A stretch of 64,000 nucleotides of DNA from Lutibacter profundi (GCF_001543325.1 NZ_CP013355.1:558001-622000); one strand, 5' to 3'. Shown: positions 36,513-46,102, numbered from the stretch's first letter. Notes: generated from the sequence alone by a model not told the origin. Numbers and translations are program-made.

Positions 36513-38629
36513 TGGAAGAATTTAAAACACACTACCGTACTTGCAATCTTTGTGAATCTATGTGCGGACTAGAAATAAAATACATGGATACTACGGTAAT
36601 TTCAATAAAAGGAGATAAAAAAGATCCTTTAAGTCGAGGTCATATCTGCCCAAAAGCTACTGCTTTAACCGATTTATATACCGATAAAGACCGACTTAAA
36701 ACACCTATTAAAAGAACAAAAAATGGTTGGGTATCTATTTCTTGGGAAGATGCTTTTGACGAAATTGAAACAGCGTTAAAACGTATTCAAAAAAAATATG
36801 GGAAAAATGCTATTGGCTCCTATAGAGGCAATCCAACGGTACACAATATTGGATTAATGTTATTTGGTGCTCCTTTTCTACAAAGTTTAGGCTCAAACCA
36901 AAAATATACGGCAACATCTATTGATCAATTACCACATCATTTTGCTTCACTATATATGTTTGGGCATTATTTAATGTTGCCAATACCCGATATTGATCGA
37001 ACAGATTTTATGCTAATTATGGGTGGTAATCCGGCTGTTTCTAACGGAAGTATTATGACTGCTCCTGATTTTGCAAACCGATTAAAAGCCATTAAAAAAC
37101 GTGGAGGAAAAGTAGTGGTTATTGACCCACGGTATACTGAAACTGCTAAAATTGCGAACAAACATCATTATATAAAACCTGGAACAGATGCTTTATTATT
37201 GTTAGCACTTATTCACGTAATTTTTGAAGAAAACTTATTGAATTTGGCACATCTTAAAATGCATACAAATGGATTAGAAACCATCAAAGAAGTTGCTAAA
37301 AACTATACGCCAAAAAAAGTAGCAACAATTATTGGTTTTACTTCGGAAGAAATTCAGCAATTAGCATATGATTTTACCGCTTCAAAAACAGCCGTTTGTT
37401 ATGGGCGATTAGGATTATCTACACAAGAATTTGGCGGATTGTGCCAATGGCTTGTAAATGTTTTAAACTGTATTACTGGTAATTTAGATAGTGAGGGTGG
37501 TGCTTTGTTTACAAAACCTGCTATTGATATTGTTGGCCTGTCTAAAATGACTGGAAAAACAGGTAGTTTTAATAAACGACAAAGTAGAGTTCATAAATTA
37601 CCTGAATTTACAGGTGAATTTCCTGTTGCTACGCTTGCCGATGAAATTTTAACTCCAGGAGAAGGACAAATAAAAGCTATGATTACTATTGCTGGCAACC
37701 CTGTTTTAAGCGCTCCAAATGGTAAACAACTTGAAAAAGCATTAGAGTCGCTAGAATTTATGGTTTCTTTAGATATTTATTTAAATGAGACTACAAAATA
37801 TGCTACTATAATTTTGCCAACAACAACTGGGTTAGAAACACCGTTATACGATTTGGTTTTTCATCAATTTGCTATTAAAAATACGGCTAAATATTCCGAA
37901 GCGCTATTCGAAAAAACAGCTGAACAAAAGCACGATTGGGAAATTTTAAAAGAACTAACAAAGCGTTTTACAGGAAAAGAAAATTCGCTAAATTTAGAAC
38001 AAACATTAGATTATATGTTGCAGTTTAGTAACTATAAAAATCCTAAACTCTCAATTTCTACACTAAAAGAACATCCTCACGGAATAGATTTCGGCTCATT
38101 AAAACCGCAATTACCCAACCGTTTATTTACTACTGATAAAAAAATAGAATTGGCACATCCCCTATTTATAGCAGATTTAGAACGCTTAAATAAAAAATTA
38201 AAGTTGTTAAAAATCAACGCAATTTCAAAATTTCCTTTTTCTTTAATTGGTAGGCGTCATTTACGTTCAAATAATTCTTGGATGCACAATAGCATACGTT
38301 TGGTAAAAGGAAAAAACCGTTGCACACTACTTATAAATCCTATTGATGCAAATTCTTTAAATTTAAAGGAAGGACAATTTGTGAAAGTATCATCTGATGT
38401 TGGTCAAGTTAAACTTCCTATTGAAATAACTAACAATATAATGTATGGTGTAGTGAGTATTCCACATGGTTGGGGGCATCATAGAAAAGGAACCAACATG
38501 AAAACTGCACAACAACACGCCGGAATAAGTTTCAACGATTTAACCAATGAACAAAACATTGATAACTTAACCGGAAATGCTGATTTTAGTGGAACAAAAG
38601 TTAAAATTGAAGGAGTTAAAGGGGTTTAA
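36512..38629 (+). CDS. Molybdopterin-dependent oxidoreductase with N-terminal [4Fe-4S] site
   Basis: A 705-residue member of the DMSO-reductase superfamily. Cys11, Cys14, Cys18 and Cys46 (CNLCESMCG, then GHICPKA) bind a 4Fe-4S cluster. Then come the ISWEDAFDEIETAL segment, the molybdopterin-binding domains (LIMGGNPAVSNGS, KVVVIDPRYTETAK) and a C-terminal MGD-binding beta-barrel (NPIDANSLNLKEGQFVKVSSD, IPHGWGHHRKG). There is no Tat or Sec signal, so it is probably cytoplasmic. No electron-transfer partner gene is adjacent. Substrate unknown; formate dehydrogenase-like or assimilatory-reductase-like. Confidence 0.88.
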   Translation: MEEFKTHYRTCNLCESMCGLEIKYMDTTVISIKGDKKDPLSRGHICPKATALTDLYTDKDRLKTPIKRTKNGWVSISWEDAFDEIETALKRIQKKYGKNAIGSYRGNPTVHNIGLMLFGAPFLQSLGSNQKYTATSIDQLPHHFASLYMFGHYLMLPIPDIDRTDFMLIMGGNPAVSNGSIMTAPDFANRLKAIKKRGGKVVVIDPRYTETAKIANKHHYIKPGTDALLLLALIHVIFEENLLNLAHLKMHTNGLETIKEVAKNYTPKKVATIIGFTSEEIQQLAYDFTASKTAVCYGRLGLSTQEFGGLCQWLVNVLNCITGNLDSEGGALFTKPAIDIVGLSKMTGKTGSFNKRQSRVHKLPEFTGEFPVATLADEILTPGEGQIKAMITIAGNPVLSAPNGKQLEKALESLEFMVSLDIYLNETTKYATIILPTTTGLETPLYDLVFHQFAIKNTAKYSEALFEKTAEQKHDWEILKELTKRFTGKENSLNLEQTLDYMLQFSNYKNPKLSISTLKEHPHGIDFGSLKPQLPNRLFTTDKKIELAHPLFIADLERLNKKLKLLKINAISKFPFSLIGRRHLRSNNSWMHNSIRLVKGKNRCTLLINPIDANSLNLKEGQFVKVSSDVGQVKLPIEITNNIMYGVVSIPHGWGHHRKGTNMKTAQQHAGISFNDLTNEQNIDNLTGNADFSGTKVKIEGVKGV

Positions 38630-38662
38630 ATGGGGTTAAACTTACCTTCAATTTTAACTTGA

Positions 38663-39292
38663 TTATTGAGTAGCCAAAGCTAAACCTTTAATGGCTGAAG
38701 CATCTGTTGGTTTATTCAGTAATACTTTTTGAAACAATACCTTTGCTTCTTTTTTATTTCCTAATTGAAGATTACTCCAAGCGTACATTAACAAACCATC
38801 ATAATCAAACGGGTATAAATCTGCTACCTGTTTAAAATAAGAAATAGCCTTATCATATTGTGAATGGTTGTAATAAATAGTACCTAAATAGTACATTGCC
38901 TTTGTGTTATGAGGTGAGTTTTCTAATATTTGCTTGTATATTTTTATTACCTCATCCCAATTTCCTAACGCAGCAAAAGGAGCTATATATCCAAATTTTG
39001 GCTCATCAGCATACGGCATTAATTCAATGGCTTTTTTATAAAAAATAATAGACTCCTTAAAATTCCCTGCCATATAATTTAACCACCCTAAACGTAAATT
39101 TGTTTCATAAGAGGTATCTTTATAAACTGCTTTTAGTTCATTGGCTGCTAATTTATAATCTCCCTTGGCTTCTAACGTATAACTATTGCTAAACGCTTTT
39201 TGTAAATTTAAAAAAGTAGTTTGTGCATTAACAAACGGACTGGTAGTTAAAATAAATAGTCCTATAAACAATGTTTTTCTTAAAATTTCCAT
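38663..39292 (-). CDS. Secreted TPR-repeat protein
   Basis: A 209-residue protein with a signal peptide (LFIGLFILTTSPFVNAQ) and four or five TPR-like repeats (ANELKAVYKDTSYETNLRLGWLNYMAGNFKESIIFYKKAIEL, AMYYLGTIYYNHSQYDKAISYFKQVADLYP). It would be a periplasmic scaffold. It is the last gene of the minus-strand operon and its start overlaps the barrel-protein gene by 13 bp, so the two are probably used together. Confidence 0.8.
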   Translation of the reverse strand: MEILRKTLFIGLFILTTSPFVNAQTTFLNLQKAFSNSYTLEAKGDYKLAANELKAVYKDTSYETNLRLGWLNYMAGNFKESIIFYKKAIELMPYADEPKFGYIAPFAALGNWDEVIKIYKQILENSPHNTKAMYYLGTIYYNHSQYDKAISYFKQVADLYPFDYDGLLMYAWSNLQLGNKKEAKVLFQKVLLNKPTDASAIKGLALATQ

Positions 39293-40605
39293 ATAATTCC
39301 TGCTATAATATTTTGTTGGTTAAAATTAAATATTTTTGATGTTATTTCCTGATTTTGATTGCTGTAATTATCTTCCATTTCCATAAAAGAGTAACCTATT
39401 TTTACAATGGCGCTTTTAGTATAAAATTGAAGTGTTAAACCATATTCACTCAAAGCGGTTTCAGTTTGGTTATATATAATAGCACCATTATTGGCTATAA
39501 AATTTCGTATATCTCCAATATTTCCATAACCGGTAATTGACATTTTTTCAGTATTTAAGGTCAATCCTCCTGTATAAACTAAATTTGAGTTTGAGTTTTC
39601 ATTTTGATATTGAATAGCACCAAAAGGCACTAATAAAGTACTTCCTAATGGATATAGTGACAACGTGTACCCTCCTTGAAATTGGTTGTAACCATTTAAA
39701 TTTGATACAGAAACATTTACGGTATTTCTCACGTAATAAGAGGCTTTAGTTAAAGCGCCTCCAAATACAAAATTTGAATACCTTACAGTTGGAGATGTTG
39801 AAGTGGTTGTACCTCCTCTTGGGTCTCTTCCACTTAGCTCATTATCAATATTTAAATTATCGTAGTTACCAAATAGAATATTAAAGTATGTATCTAAGTA
39901 TAATCTATTTCCTAAAGCAACAGTTACATTTGCGTAGTAACGTGTTTCTGTTCCTTTGTATGCTTTGTTCACCAATTCTCCTGATACATTTTCTTGTTGA
40001 AATGAGGCTGTTGGCAATACAGAAATACGTTGATAAAAATTAACTTTTTTTGAAAGTGGATGACTCATTCCCAAAGAAAATAACTGATAATTTTCAGTAA
40101 AATAACGAATATCTCCTAATTCTGATGTCTCAGCTGTTTCCAATAATTTATTGTAATCTAAATTATTTGTTGCCAAAACACTAAAATCTATAGCAGTTAC
40201 AAAAGGCAAGTCTAACTTAATTTTATCTTGTAAACTTTTAGATATTTTGGTATAAAATAATCGAGATTCCAACGCTAAACCTCCAAACCTATATGCCCAG
40301 TACAAATACTCTTGCACAACAACATCATAAGAGTCAATTTTATTCGCTGCCTCTAAAAATTTAATTGCACGTAACATTTTTCCTTCTTTATAATATGCAA
40401 TTCCCATGCGCACCTTTAAATAATAAAAATCAATTCCTTCGGCTCGAGATTTCTCGCCTAGTTTTATTAATGATTTCCAATCTTGTTTTAAATATAATGC
40501 ATACGATGTACTGTCAACTTGTTTAAATGACAAGGGTGCTTTTTGTGCATTGGCTGTTGTTACAACAATGCATAATATCAATGTTAATAAACTCTGTTTA
40601 CCCAT
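39280..40605 (-). CDS. TPR plus outer-membrane beta-barrel protein (YaiO-like)
   Basis: A 441-residue protein: signal peptide (LLTLILCIVVTTANAQ), helical TPR-like N-terminal part (about 25-130), then about 12 amphipathic beta strands (from about residue 150) ending in NFNQQNIIAGIIWKF with a terminal phenylalanine, as in outer-membrane barrels. The pattern fits YaiO-type barrels. Its start overlaps the end of the urea-transporter/M23 gene by 22 bp and its end overlaps the TPR gene by 13 bp, so it belongs to the same tight operon. Confidence 0.78.
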   Translation of the reverse strand: MGKQSLLTLILCIVVTTANAQKAPLSFKQVDSTSYALYLKQDWKSLIKLGEKSRAEGIDFYYLKVRMGIAYYKEGKMLRAIKFLEAANKIDSYDVVVQEYLYWAYRFGGLALESRLFYTKISKSLQDKIKLDLPFVTAIDFSVLATNNLDYNKLLETAETSELGDIRYFTENYQLFSLGMSHPLSKKVNFYQRISVLPTASFQQENVSGELVNKAYKGTETRYYANVTVALGNRLYLDTYFNILFGNYDNLNIDNELSGRDPRGGTTTSTSPTVRYSNFVFGGALTKASYYVRNTVNVSVSNLNGYNQFQGGYTLSLYPLGSTLLVPFGAIQYQNENSNSNLVYTGGLTLNTEKMSITGYGNIGDIRNFIANNGAIIYNQTETALSEYGLTLQFYTKSAIVKIGYSFMEMEDNYSNQNQEITSKIFNFNQQNIIAGIIWKF

Positions 40606-42791
40606 TTTAAATTAATTTTAATTCTTTTTTTTGTGTTACTCTCAATATCAATTTCAGTATTTTTATGAACTGTAATAGCAGCTGAAAAAAGTTCCTTTTT
40701 ATTACTTCCTATAATTTGAGACTTCAGTGTTATTTTTTGAGGATTAAATAGTTGATCTGTTTCTTTATAAGACAAACTATAATTTCCTTTTAGAAAAATT
40801 TTTATTGGTACCAAAAAATCTTGAAGTGTTAATAGCGGAAAACGATATAAATGATGTACAGGAAATTTTGTTTCTACTAAAAGATCATTGTATTCACTTA
40901 GAACTACTTTATAAAAAGCACGGTAAAAATAAAACAAAGCGCTTTTTTTAGACCCCACATAATTGAGTGCTGAAAATGTTTTACCATTATTTTCATAATA
41001 CATTTTTGCTCCAGTTTTCAAACAAACAAGTGAAGAATGGTTGTAAATATCAATTTCGTTACGAATAAGAAAGGTATCACTAATTCCATCATCTGTTTTT
41101 ATACTTAATTTAAACTCATCTCCCGGATTCCATTTAAAAGCAGTTTGTAATATTGAAGATGTAGCAATATTAACTATGGTTTCATTCTCTTTAGGAATTC
41201 CTTTTTGTACAAACCCAATGTTAGATGTACTTTCTACTAAATATTCAGATAGTGGCCAAAAAATAGTTGCTCCACCAATTATTGCAGAAGATTGTAATTG
41301 AAAATGCAAATGAGGATACGGAGAACGACCTGAATTACCACACTTACCAATGTACTGACCTTCAACTACAAAATCGCCTATATTTACTTCAATAGTTCCT
41401 TTTTTTAAATGACTTAATTTTGAAAACAAATAAGTATCGTGTTGTATTACTACCGTATTACCCCAATTTTGATGTAAGTTAGTAGCGCCAATTTCATTAT
41501 CTTCAACAGTATTAACTACTGCAACTACTGTTCCTAAAGCAGGTGCAACCACAGGTTTATCATAACAAAAATAATCGCTTAATAACAGTCCGTCTCCTAA
41601 ATATTCTTTCCCTGATGTTTCATCTTTTATAATAAAATCCCATGCGTATTTAAAAAATTCTTTGTGTGTATATTTTCCCTCATGACCCTGATTTACTGTC
41701 CACTTCCCCATAAAAGGCAGACGTATTGGCATAGTAAAAGCCGCATATTCTTTTGCGGGTTGGCTATGATATAAATAGGCGTTTGTTTCTGGGTTTTTTT
41801 GTTGAATTACAGTTAATATGGGAGGGATTGTTTGATTGTAACGTATTTTAAATGCATATAAAATACCAATAATTACCATATTAAAAGGCAGTGAAAAAAC
41901 CGATAATTCGAAATAAGAGAATAACCTATCTGAACCTATTGTAGTTACAACCAAAACGGGTATTAACAACAAATTCCATAAAAATGATTGTCGTGATGGA
42001 ATTAAAAAATAACCGCCAATAGCAATAGCCGATAAAATAAAATTAAATCCGTAATACGTATAATTTAATGATCCTGTATACATCCCCAAGAATGAATACA
42101 ACCAAAAGGCTACAAAAAAACCAATTAATGAAAACAAGAAATTTATACGTGAGTGAATTATTAAACCTATTGCAATAAGGATGCCTGCCAAAATATTAAA
42201 TTGAAAAAATATAGCTCCTAGCGATAAAAAATATGTATCAAACCCAGTATCTTTAAAAAAATTATTTAAACCATCAACTATAACAACAAGCGTATTTCCT
42301 CCTAATTTAAAAAACATATTTGAAGGATATAATGCTTCTGTATTAAGTGCAATTCCTGAAAATGATGGAAAGGCCAACAACAATAGCCACATGGCTAGCA
42401 AAAACGGAATACTCAAGAACGGTAAGCCGTATTTTGCAAATAACCCCATTAAAAAAACAGTGCTAAAAAAGGCAATAGCACCACCCATTACAATTAACAA
42501 CAATACTTCTAACCCCGGCGAAAAATAAGTACCAACACCTAACCCAACCAATAAAGCATTGAAACTAAATAAGCCTTTTTTAAGTGTTACAGGTGAATAA
42601 CCCAAAACTTCAGCTAAAGTAACAGCAGTTATAACAGCTATTAAACCACTTAAGCCAGTCCACCAATCAATAAAACTTACAACAAGTAAAATTGTTGCTA
42701 AAATTTTATTCCCAGTGAAAAATATTTGTGAGTAGCTTGTTAAAATAGCTTCTCCTAAAAAACGGCTTTTACGTATTAATTTTTGCTTCAT
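40584..42791 (-). CDS. Urea-transporter-like membrane domain fused to M23 metallopeptidase
   Basis: A 735-residue fusion. The first 320 or so residues form about 10 hydrophobic helices with the urea-transporter signature KKGLFSFNALLVGLGVG and a second half-repeat (NFILSAIAIGGYF). A LytM/M23 domain follows (about 385-510): the metal-site region has KYTHKEFFKYAWDF in place of the usual HxGxD, then NWGNTVVIQHDTYLFSKLSHLKKG and SGRSPYPHLHFQL with the HxH ligands. The remaining 220 residues are a beta-rich unknown domain. Peptidoglycan or peptide processing coupled to small-amide movement is inference. Whether the active site is complete should be checked, since the first histidine is not obvious. 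Confidence 0.82.
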   Translation of the reverse strand: MKQKLIRKSRFLGEAILTSYSQIFFTGNKILATILLVVSFIDWWTGLSGLIAVITAVTLAEVLGYSPVTLKKGLFSFNALLVGLGVGTYFSPGLEVLLLIVMGGAIAFFSTVFLMGLFAKYGLPFLSIPFLLAMWLLLLAFPSFSGIALNTEALYPSNMFFKLGGNTLVVIVDGLNNFFKDTGFDTYFLSLGAIFFQFNILAGILIAIGLIIHSRINFLFSLIGFFVAFWLYSFLGMYTGSLNYTYYGFNFILSAIAIGGYFLIPSRQSFLWNLLLIPVLVVTTIGSDRLFSYFELSVFSLPFNMVIIGILYAFKIRYNQTIPPILTVIQQKNPETNAYLYHSQPAKEYAAFTMPIRLPFMGKWTVNQGHEGKYTHKEFFKYAWDFIIKDETSGKEYLGDGLLLSDYFCYDKPVVAPALGTVVAVVNTVEDNEIGATNLHQNWGNTVVIQHDTYLFSKLSHLKKGTIEVNIGDFVVEGQYIGKCGNSGRSPYPHLHFQLQSSAIIGGATIFWPLSEYLVESTSNIGFVQKGIPKENETIVNIATSSILQTAFKWNPGDEFKLSIKTDDGISDTFLIRNEIDIYNHSSLVCLKTGAKMYYENNGKTFSALNYVGSKKSALFYFYRAFYKVVLSEYNDLLVETKFPVHHLYRFPLLTLQDFLVPIKIFLKGNYSLSYKETDQLFNPQKITLKSQIIGSNKKELFSAAITVHKNTEIDIESNTKKRIKINLKWVNRVY

Positions 42792-42821
42792 TTATTGATT
42801 TACTTTTTTTGAACTTCTATC

Positions 42822-42908
42822 CGTCATTGCGAACGCAGTGAAGCAATCTGTTACTTTTGAACTACAATTTAACAGATTACTTCGTCGCTTATGCTCCTCG
42901 AAATGACG
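42822..42908. repeat. Intergenic palindromic repeat (same family as in purL)
   Basis: 87 bp starting CGTCATTGCGAACG and ending CTCGAAATGACG. Inner arms GAAGCAATCTGTTA and TAACAGATTACTTC pair almost perfectly. It ends one base from the decarboxylase stop and 30 bp before the urea-transporter/M23 start, inside the operon, so the mRNA would carry a long hairpin between the two cistrons. Confidence 0.85.
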
Positions 42909-42909
42909 T

Positions 42910-44256
42910 TTATTTTAAATGTTTAGGTACTAATTCCTGTCTTCTAAATACTTCTTTATCTTCTGCTTTACGTATCAAATGCACCTCTCCTTGTTCATCA
43001 ATTAAAACAATATTTGGGCGATAGGTTATAAACTGCATCCACTGTGTCATGGTATAAGCTCCCACACGTTTTATAACAAAATGGTCTCCTTTATTAAGCA
43101 TTGGAAAGTCTATATTTTTCCGAATTACATCAATATTCATACATAAAGGGCCGTAAATTGTAGTAGGTTCAGACTGGAAAGTTGTTTCTTGTACTGGATA
43201 AATTTCGTGATCATACCAAAAAGCGGTAAACATTAAATTTACACCCGTATCAATAATCATTGCTCTACGCCCATCAGCTAACCTTTTATTTGCTAAAACG
43301 GAACCTGCTAGCCAACCAGCATCATCAATTAACGCTCTACCTGTTTCTAAAATAAGTGTTGGTTTTTCGTTATTTGGAAAACTAGCAGCTGTCATGGCTG
43401 TAGTAATAGCATGTGCATAATCATCAAAACTTGGAGTGGTATCCGTTGCAGGCATATAAGCACCTTGCAAGGTATTTTGTGATGCAAAACCGCCTCCAGC
43501 ATCAATATAACCTATACTTGTTTGAAAACGATCAAATATTTTATTTGCCAAAGCTGCTAATTTTTCAATTGCAGTAGCATAAGCTTCAGACATGGTAATG
43601 TAGGTGCCAATATGAATATGCAATCCTACCAAATCTATTTTTCCTGTTGAAAGAATTCTATTCACAGCATTCCAAGCACTACCATTTTCATAATTAAACC
43701 CAAAACGATCCCATTGAGGGTAAATTCCTGTATCCATATTTACTCTAATAGCCACTTGCGGACGCTCTTTTAACTCATCTATTAAACCAATAATTGTATA
43801 TAATTCATCAAAATGATCAATATGAATTAAAGATTTATTATTAATTGCTCTAATTAAATCTTTCTCACTTTTATCAGGGCCATTAAAAATAATTTTATTC
43901 CCTGGTATGTTGTTATCTAGTACTTTTTCATATTCAAATCCTGAAACCACTTCTGCCCAAGCGCCTTCTTCATGAAAAATACGACAAACGGCATCTAAAT
44001 AATTGGTTTTGTATGACCATGCAAATTGCACTTTTGGATAACGTGTTGAGAAAGCACGATAAGCCATTCTGTACGTTTCTCTAATTGTTTTTTCAGAAAG
44101 TATAAATACTGGTGATCCATATTTTTTAATAATGCCATCAATTGGCACATTATCTATGGTACTAATTGGATTTAATTTTTTGATAGTTCCAAATTTATTT
44201 GGAATTCCTTCTACTACTTTTCTTAATATTGGACGTTCGTATATTTTTTTACTCAT
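42910..44256 (-). CDS. PLP-dependent decarboxylase, DAP/Orn/Arg fold type III
   Basis: A 448-residue alanine-racemase-fold decarboxylase related to diaminopimelate decarboxylase. The PLP lysine region is VQFAWSYKTNYLDAVCRIF near residue 80. The family motifs VVSGFEYEKVLDNNIPGNKIIFNGPDKS, VGLHIHIGT, YIDAGGGFASQ and LILETGRALIDDAGWLAGSV are clear. The usual DAPDC CxxxD-type motif appears as YGPLCMNIDVI. It sits between the ATP-grasp gene (11 bp) and the urea-transporter/M23 gene. It may be specialised for a peptide or amine product rather than lysine synthesis; that is inference from context. Confidence 0.82.
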   Translation of the reverse strand: MSKKIYERPILRKVVEGIPNKFGTIKKLNPISTIDNVPIDGIIKKYGSPVFILSEKTIRETYRMAYRAFSTRYPKVQFAWSYKTNYLDAVCRIFHEEGAWAEVVSGFEYEKVLDNNIPGNKIIFNGPDKSEKDLIRAINNKSLIHIDHFDELYTIIGLIDELKERPQVAIRVNMDTGIYPQWDRFGFNYENGSAWNAVNRILSTGKIDLVGLHIHIGTYITMSEAYATAIEKLAALANKIFDRFQTSIGYIDAGGGFASQNTLQGAYMPATDTTPSFDDYAHAITTAMTAASFPNNEKPTLILETGRALIDDAGWLAGSVLANKRLADGRRAMIIDTGVNLMFTAFWYDHEIYPVQETTFQSEPTTIYGPLCMNIDVIRKNIDFPMLNKGDHFVIKRVGAYTMTQWMQFITYRPNIVLIDEQGEVHLIRKAEDKEVFRRQELVPKHLK

Positions 44257-44267
44257 TTTTTTAGTTT

Positions 44268-45311
44268 TTATAATTCACCTAACATTATTATTTTCTCAAA
44301 ATCTTTTATATCGCCAATTAAATCCCATGAATAGCGTATAAACATTTTACCATATTCATAAGTTTTTAGAGGTTTCACCTTTTTACCCATAGCTAACTGG
44401 CATATCATTTCAGGAATATTTTGTCCTGCTCCAACAGCTAAATATACCCAAGCAGGTATACGTGGGTTTATTTCAATAAGGTGATATTCACCATCATCAG
44501 TTTTTATCATTTCTAATTCCATAGCACCACGCCACTTTGTTTCATTAATAATATTGTGTGTAATTTTCAACAAACGTTCATCATTCAATGTTATACCTCC
44601 CCACGCTTTACCTTTATCTGTAATGTATTGTTTACGCATGGCAACAGCGGCAATAGTATTCCCTTCACCATCACCCAAAGCTATTACATTCACTTCAGTA
44701 CCTTTAATTGCTTGTTGCACCACAACAGGAAGTCCCCATTTTGATGATAATTGATTGAAATAAAAAACAGCCTGATTGTAATTATCAACTTTATAGGCTT
44801 CGTAAAATTTACCTTTAATAAAATATGGGTAAGATATTTCATTTGGTAAATCAGCCAATTCATTACTGCTTAAAACAGCTTTACTCTTTGGAACAGTAAT
44901 TTTATATTTTTTTGCAAATTCAGGTAAATTATCTTTTTGTCGTTCTTCAAATTGTTTTAACGTTGGCAAAAAAGTATGAATTCCCATTTTTAACAACGTA
45001 TCACTAAATTTTATAAATAAATACAATTCTGAATCAAAATTTGGAATAATAATATCTATTTTCTCTTGCTCGTGAATATAGGTTAAACGATCTAAAAAAG
45101 ATTCACTACCAACTGAAGGATATGGTATTAGGTATGTTTTATCTACCAAACCTGGCATATAAATTCCAGGTTCTAAATTTTCGTATGCCAAGCCAATAAT
45201 TCGAACGTTCATTCCTGAATCTTTGATACCTCTAATTACTGGCACACCAGGTCCTGGACTATCAATATTATTAAGTCCTGTTATTGCAATAGTTAGTTTC
45301 TTTTGAGTCAT
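44268..45311 (-). CDS. ATP-grasp carboxylate-amine ligase-like protein
   Basis: A 347-residue protein. It starts with a Rossmann-like domain (LTIAITGLNNIDSPGPGVPVIRGIKDSGMNVRIIGLAYEN), then the ATP-grasp core (YPYFIKGKFYEAYKVDNY, VQQAIKGTEVNVIALGDGEGN) and metal-binding MELEMIKTDDGEYHLIEINPRIPAW. This is the carbamoyl-phosphate-synthetase-like subclass. It should form an amide or peptide bond with ATP. It lies 2 bp after the PqqD-like gene and 11 bp before the decarboxylase gene. Product unknown. Confidence 0.85.
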   Translation of the reverse strand: MTQKKLTIAITGLNNIDSPGPGVPVIRGIKDSGMNVRIIGLAYENLEPGIYMPGLVDKTYLIPYPSVGSESFLDRLTYIHEQEKIDIIIPNFDSELYLFIKFSDTLLKMGIHTFLPTLKQFEERQKDNLPEFAKKYKITVPKSKAVLSSNELADLPNEISYPYFIKGKFYEAYKVDNYNQAVFYFNQLSSKWGLPVVVQQAIKGTEVNVIALGDGEGNTIAAVAMRKQYITDKGKAWGGITLNDERLLKITHNIINETKWRGAMELEMIKTDDGEYHLIEINPRIPAWVYLAVGAGQNIPEMICQLAMGKKVKPLKTYEYGKMFIRYSWDLIGDIKDFEKIIMLGEL

Positions 45312-45313
45312 AA

Positions 45314-45553
45314 TTAATCAATCATTTTTTCAGTTCTTAAAAAATCAAGGTAATCATATAAATCACGTTCAGCAGTGATAGCATCTACTTCAAACTCTTC
45401 AGTAATTGCACTAATTATTTCCTCGTTTGATTTTCCTTCTTTTAATAAATTAATTATAACTAAACCTAAATCATTTGTAGTAAAAGACTCTCCTGTTGAA
45501 GGTTTAAAAATAAATCCGTTGTCACTTATAGCTAGTGAATTTAATTTGCTCAT
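45314..45553 (-). CDS. PqqD-like small protein (RRE fold candidate)
   Basis: 79 residues: FKPSTGESFTTNDLGLVIINLLKEGKSNEEIISAITEEFEVDAITAERDLYDYLDFLRTEKMID. The C-terminal helix pattern matches the PqqD/RRE family, which presents precursor peptides to modifying enzymes. It is the first gene of the operon and is 2 bp from the ATP-grasp gene. No short precursor-peptide gene was noticed in the 550 bp upstream. It may instead act as a carrier-like adaptor. Confidence 0.75.
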   Translation of the reverse strand: MSKLNSLAISDNGFIFKPSTGESFTTNDLGLVIINLLKEGKSNEEIISAITEEFEVDAITAERDLYDYLDFLRTEKMID

Positions 45554-45884
45554 ATTTCAGTGTTTTTTATTGATGAGGTTTATTGTTAATATAAGTATAA
45601 CAGTCTAACCTTTTAATTCCCTACCTTAAAGTAGTATTTTTTTTGTTTTAAAAAAAAATAATTCACTTTCAAAAATAATTAACTGATAATTAACTTATTA
45701 CACAATAAATTAATAAACTTATAATTTAGTGTTAAATATATTCTTTTTTAGCCTTAGAAAATCTTTCAACTGTCGCTCAAGACAGGTAAAACAATCTCAA
45801 GATATAAACTACAAAGATTCTTTTTTATTAAATATTTTAACTTCTATCCTTTTTTGCATTGTCCAAAAAAGAATGAAAAAAGTT

Positions 45885-46040
45885 TAGGCTTATGATACTT
45901 TCTCTAAATTTTTTATTCAATTTCTAAATCTTCATTGCAAATTTTATAAGAAAGTTTCGATAGGCCAGTTTAAATATATGAAGTAGCAATAGTTTCAACT
46001 AAAAATTTAGTCTTTGTCTTAGTTTTAGTTTTAGTAAAAT
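45885..46040. repeat. Shortened copy of the 330-bp repeat upstream of the peptide transporter
   Basis: Starts TAGGCTTATGATACTTTCTC and continues through AAGTTTCGATAGGCCAGTTTA to the TAGTCTTTGTCTTAG segment, matching the units at 47461-48654 but lacking the middle part with CAGAAACTCGCTTTGG. The rest of the intergenic stretch 45554-46102 holds only AT-rich DNA and the transporter promoter region with CTAAATAAATACTATATTTA (also present at about 48790). Confidence 0.8.
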
Positions 46041-46102
46041 GTTGATAAAGAGATTCCCTAAATAAATACTATATTTAGCTTTTTTTAAATTTAAGTATTT
46101 TT

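Noticed and set aside
45554-46102. RiPP precursor gene upstream of the PqqD-like gene
   Set aside because: Looked for a short frame with a leader/core pattern. Only AT-rich DNA and a repeat copy were found, so no precursor is claimed.
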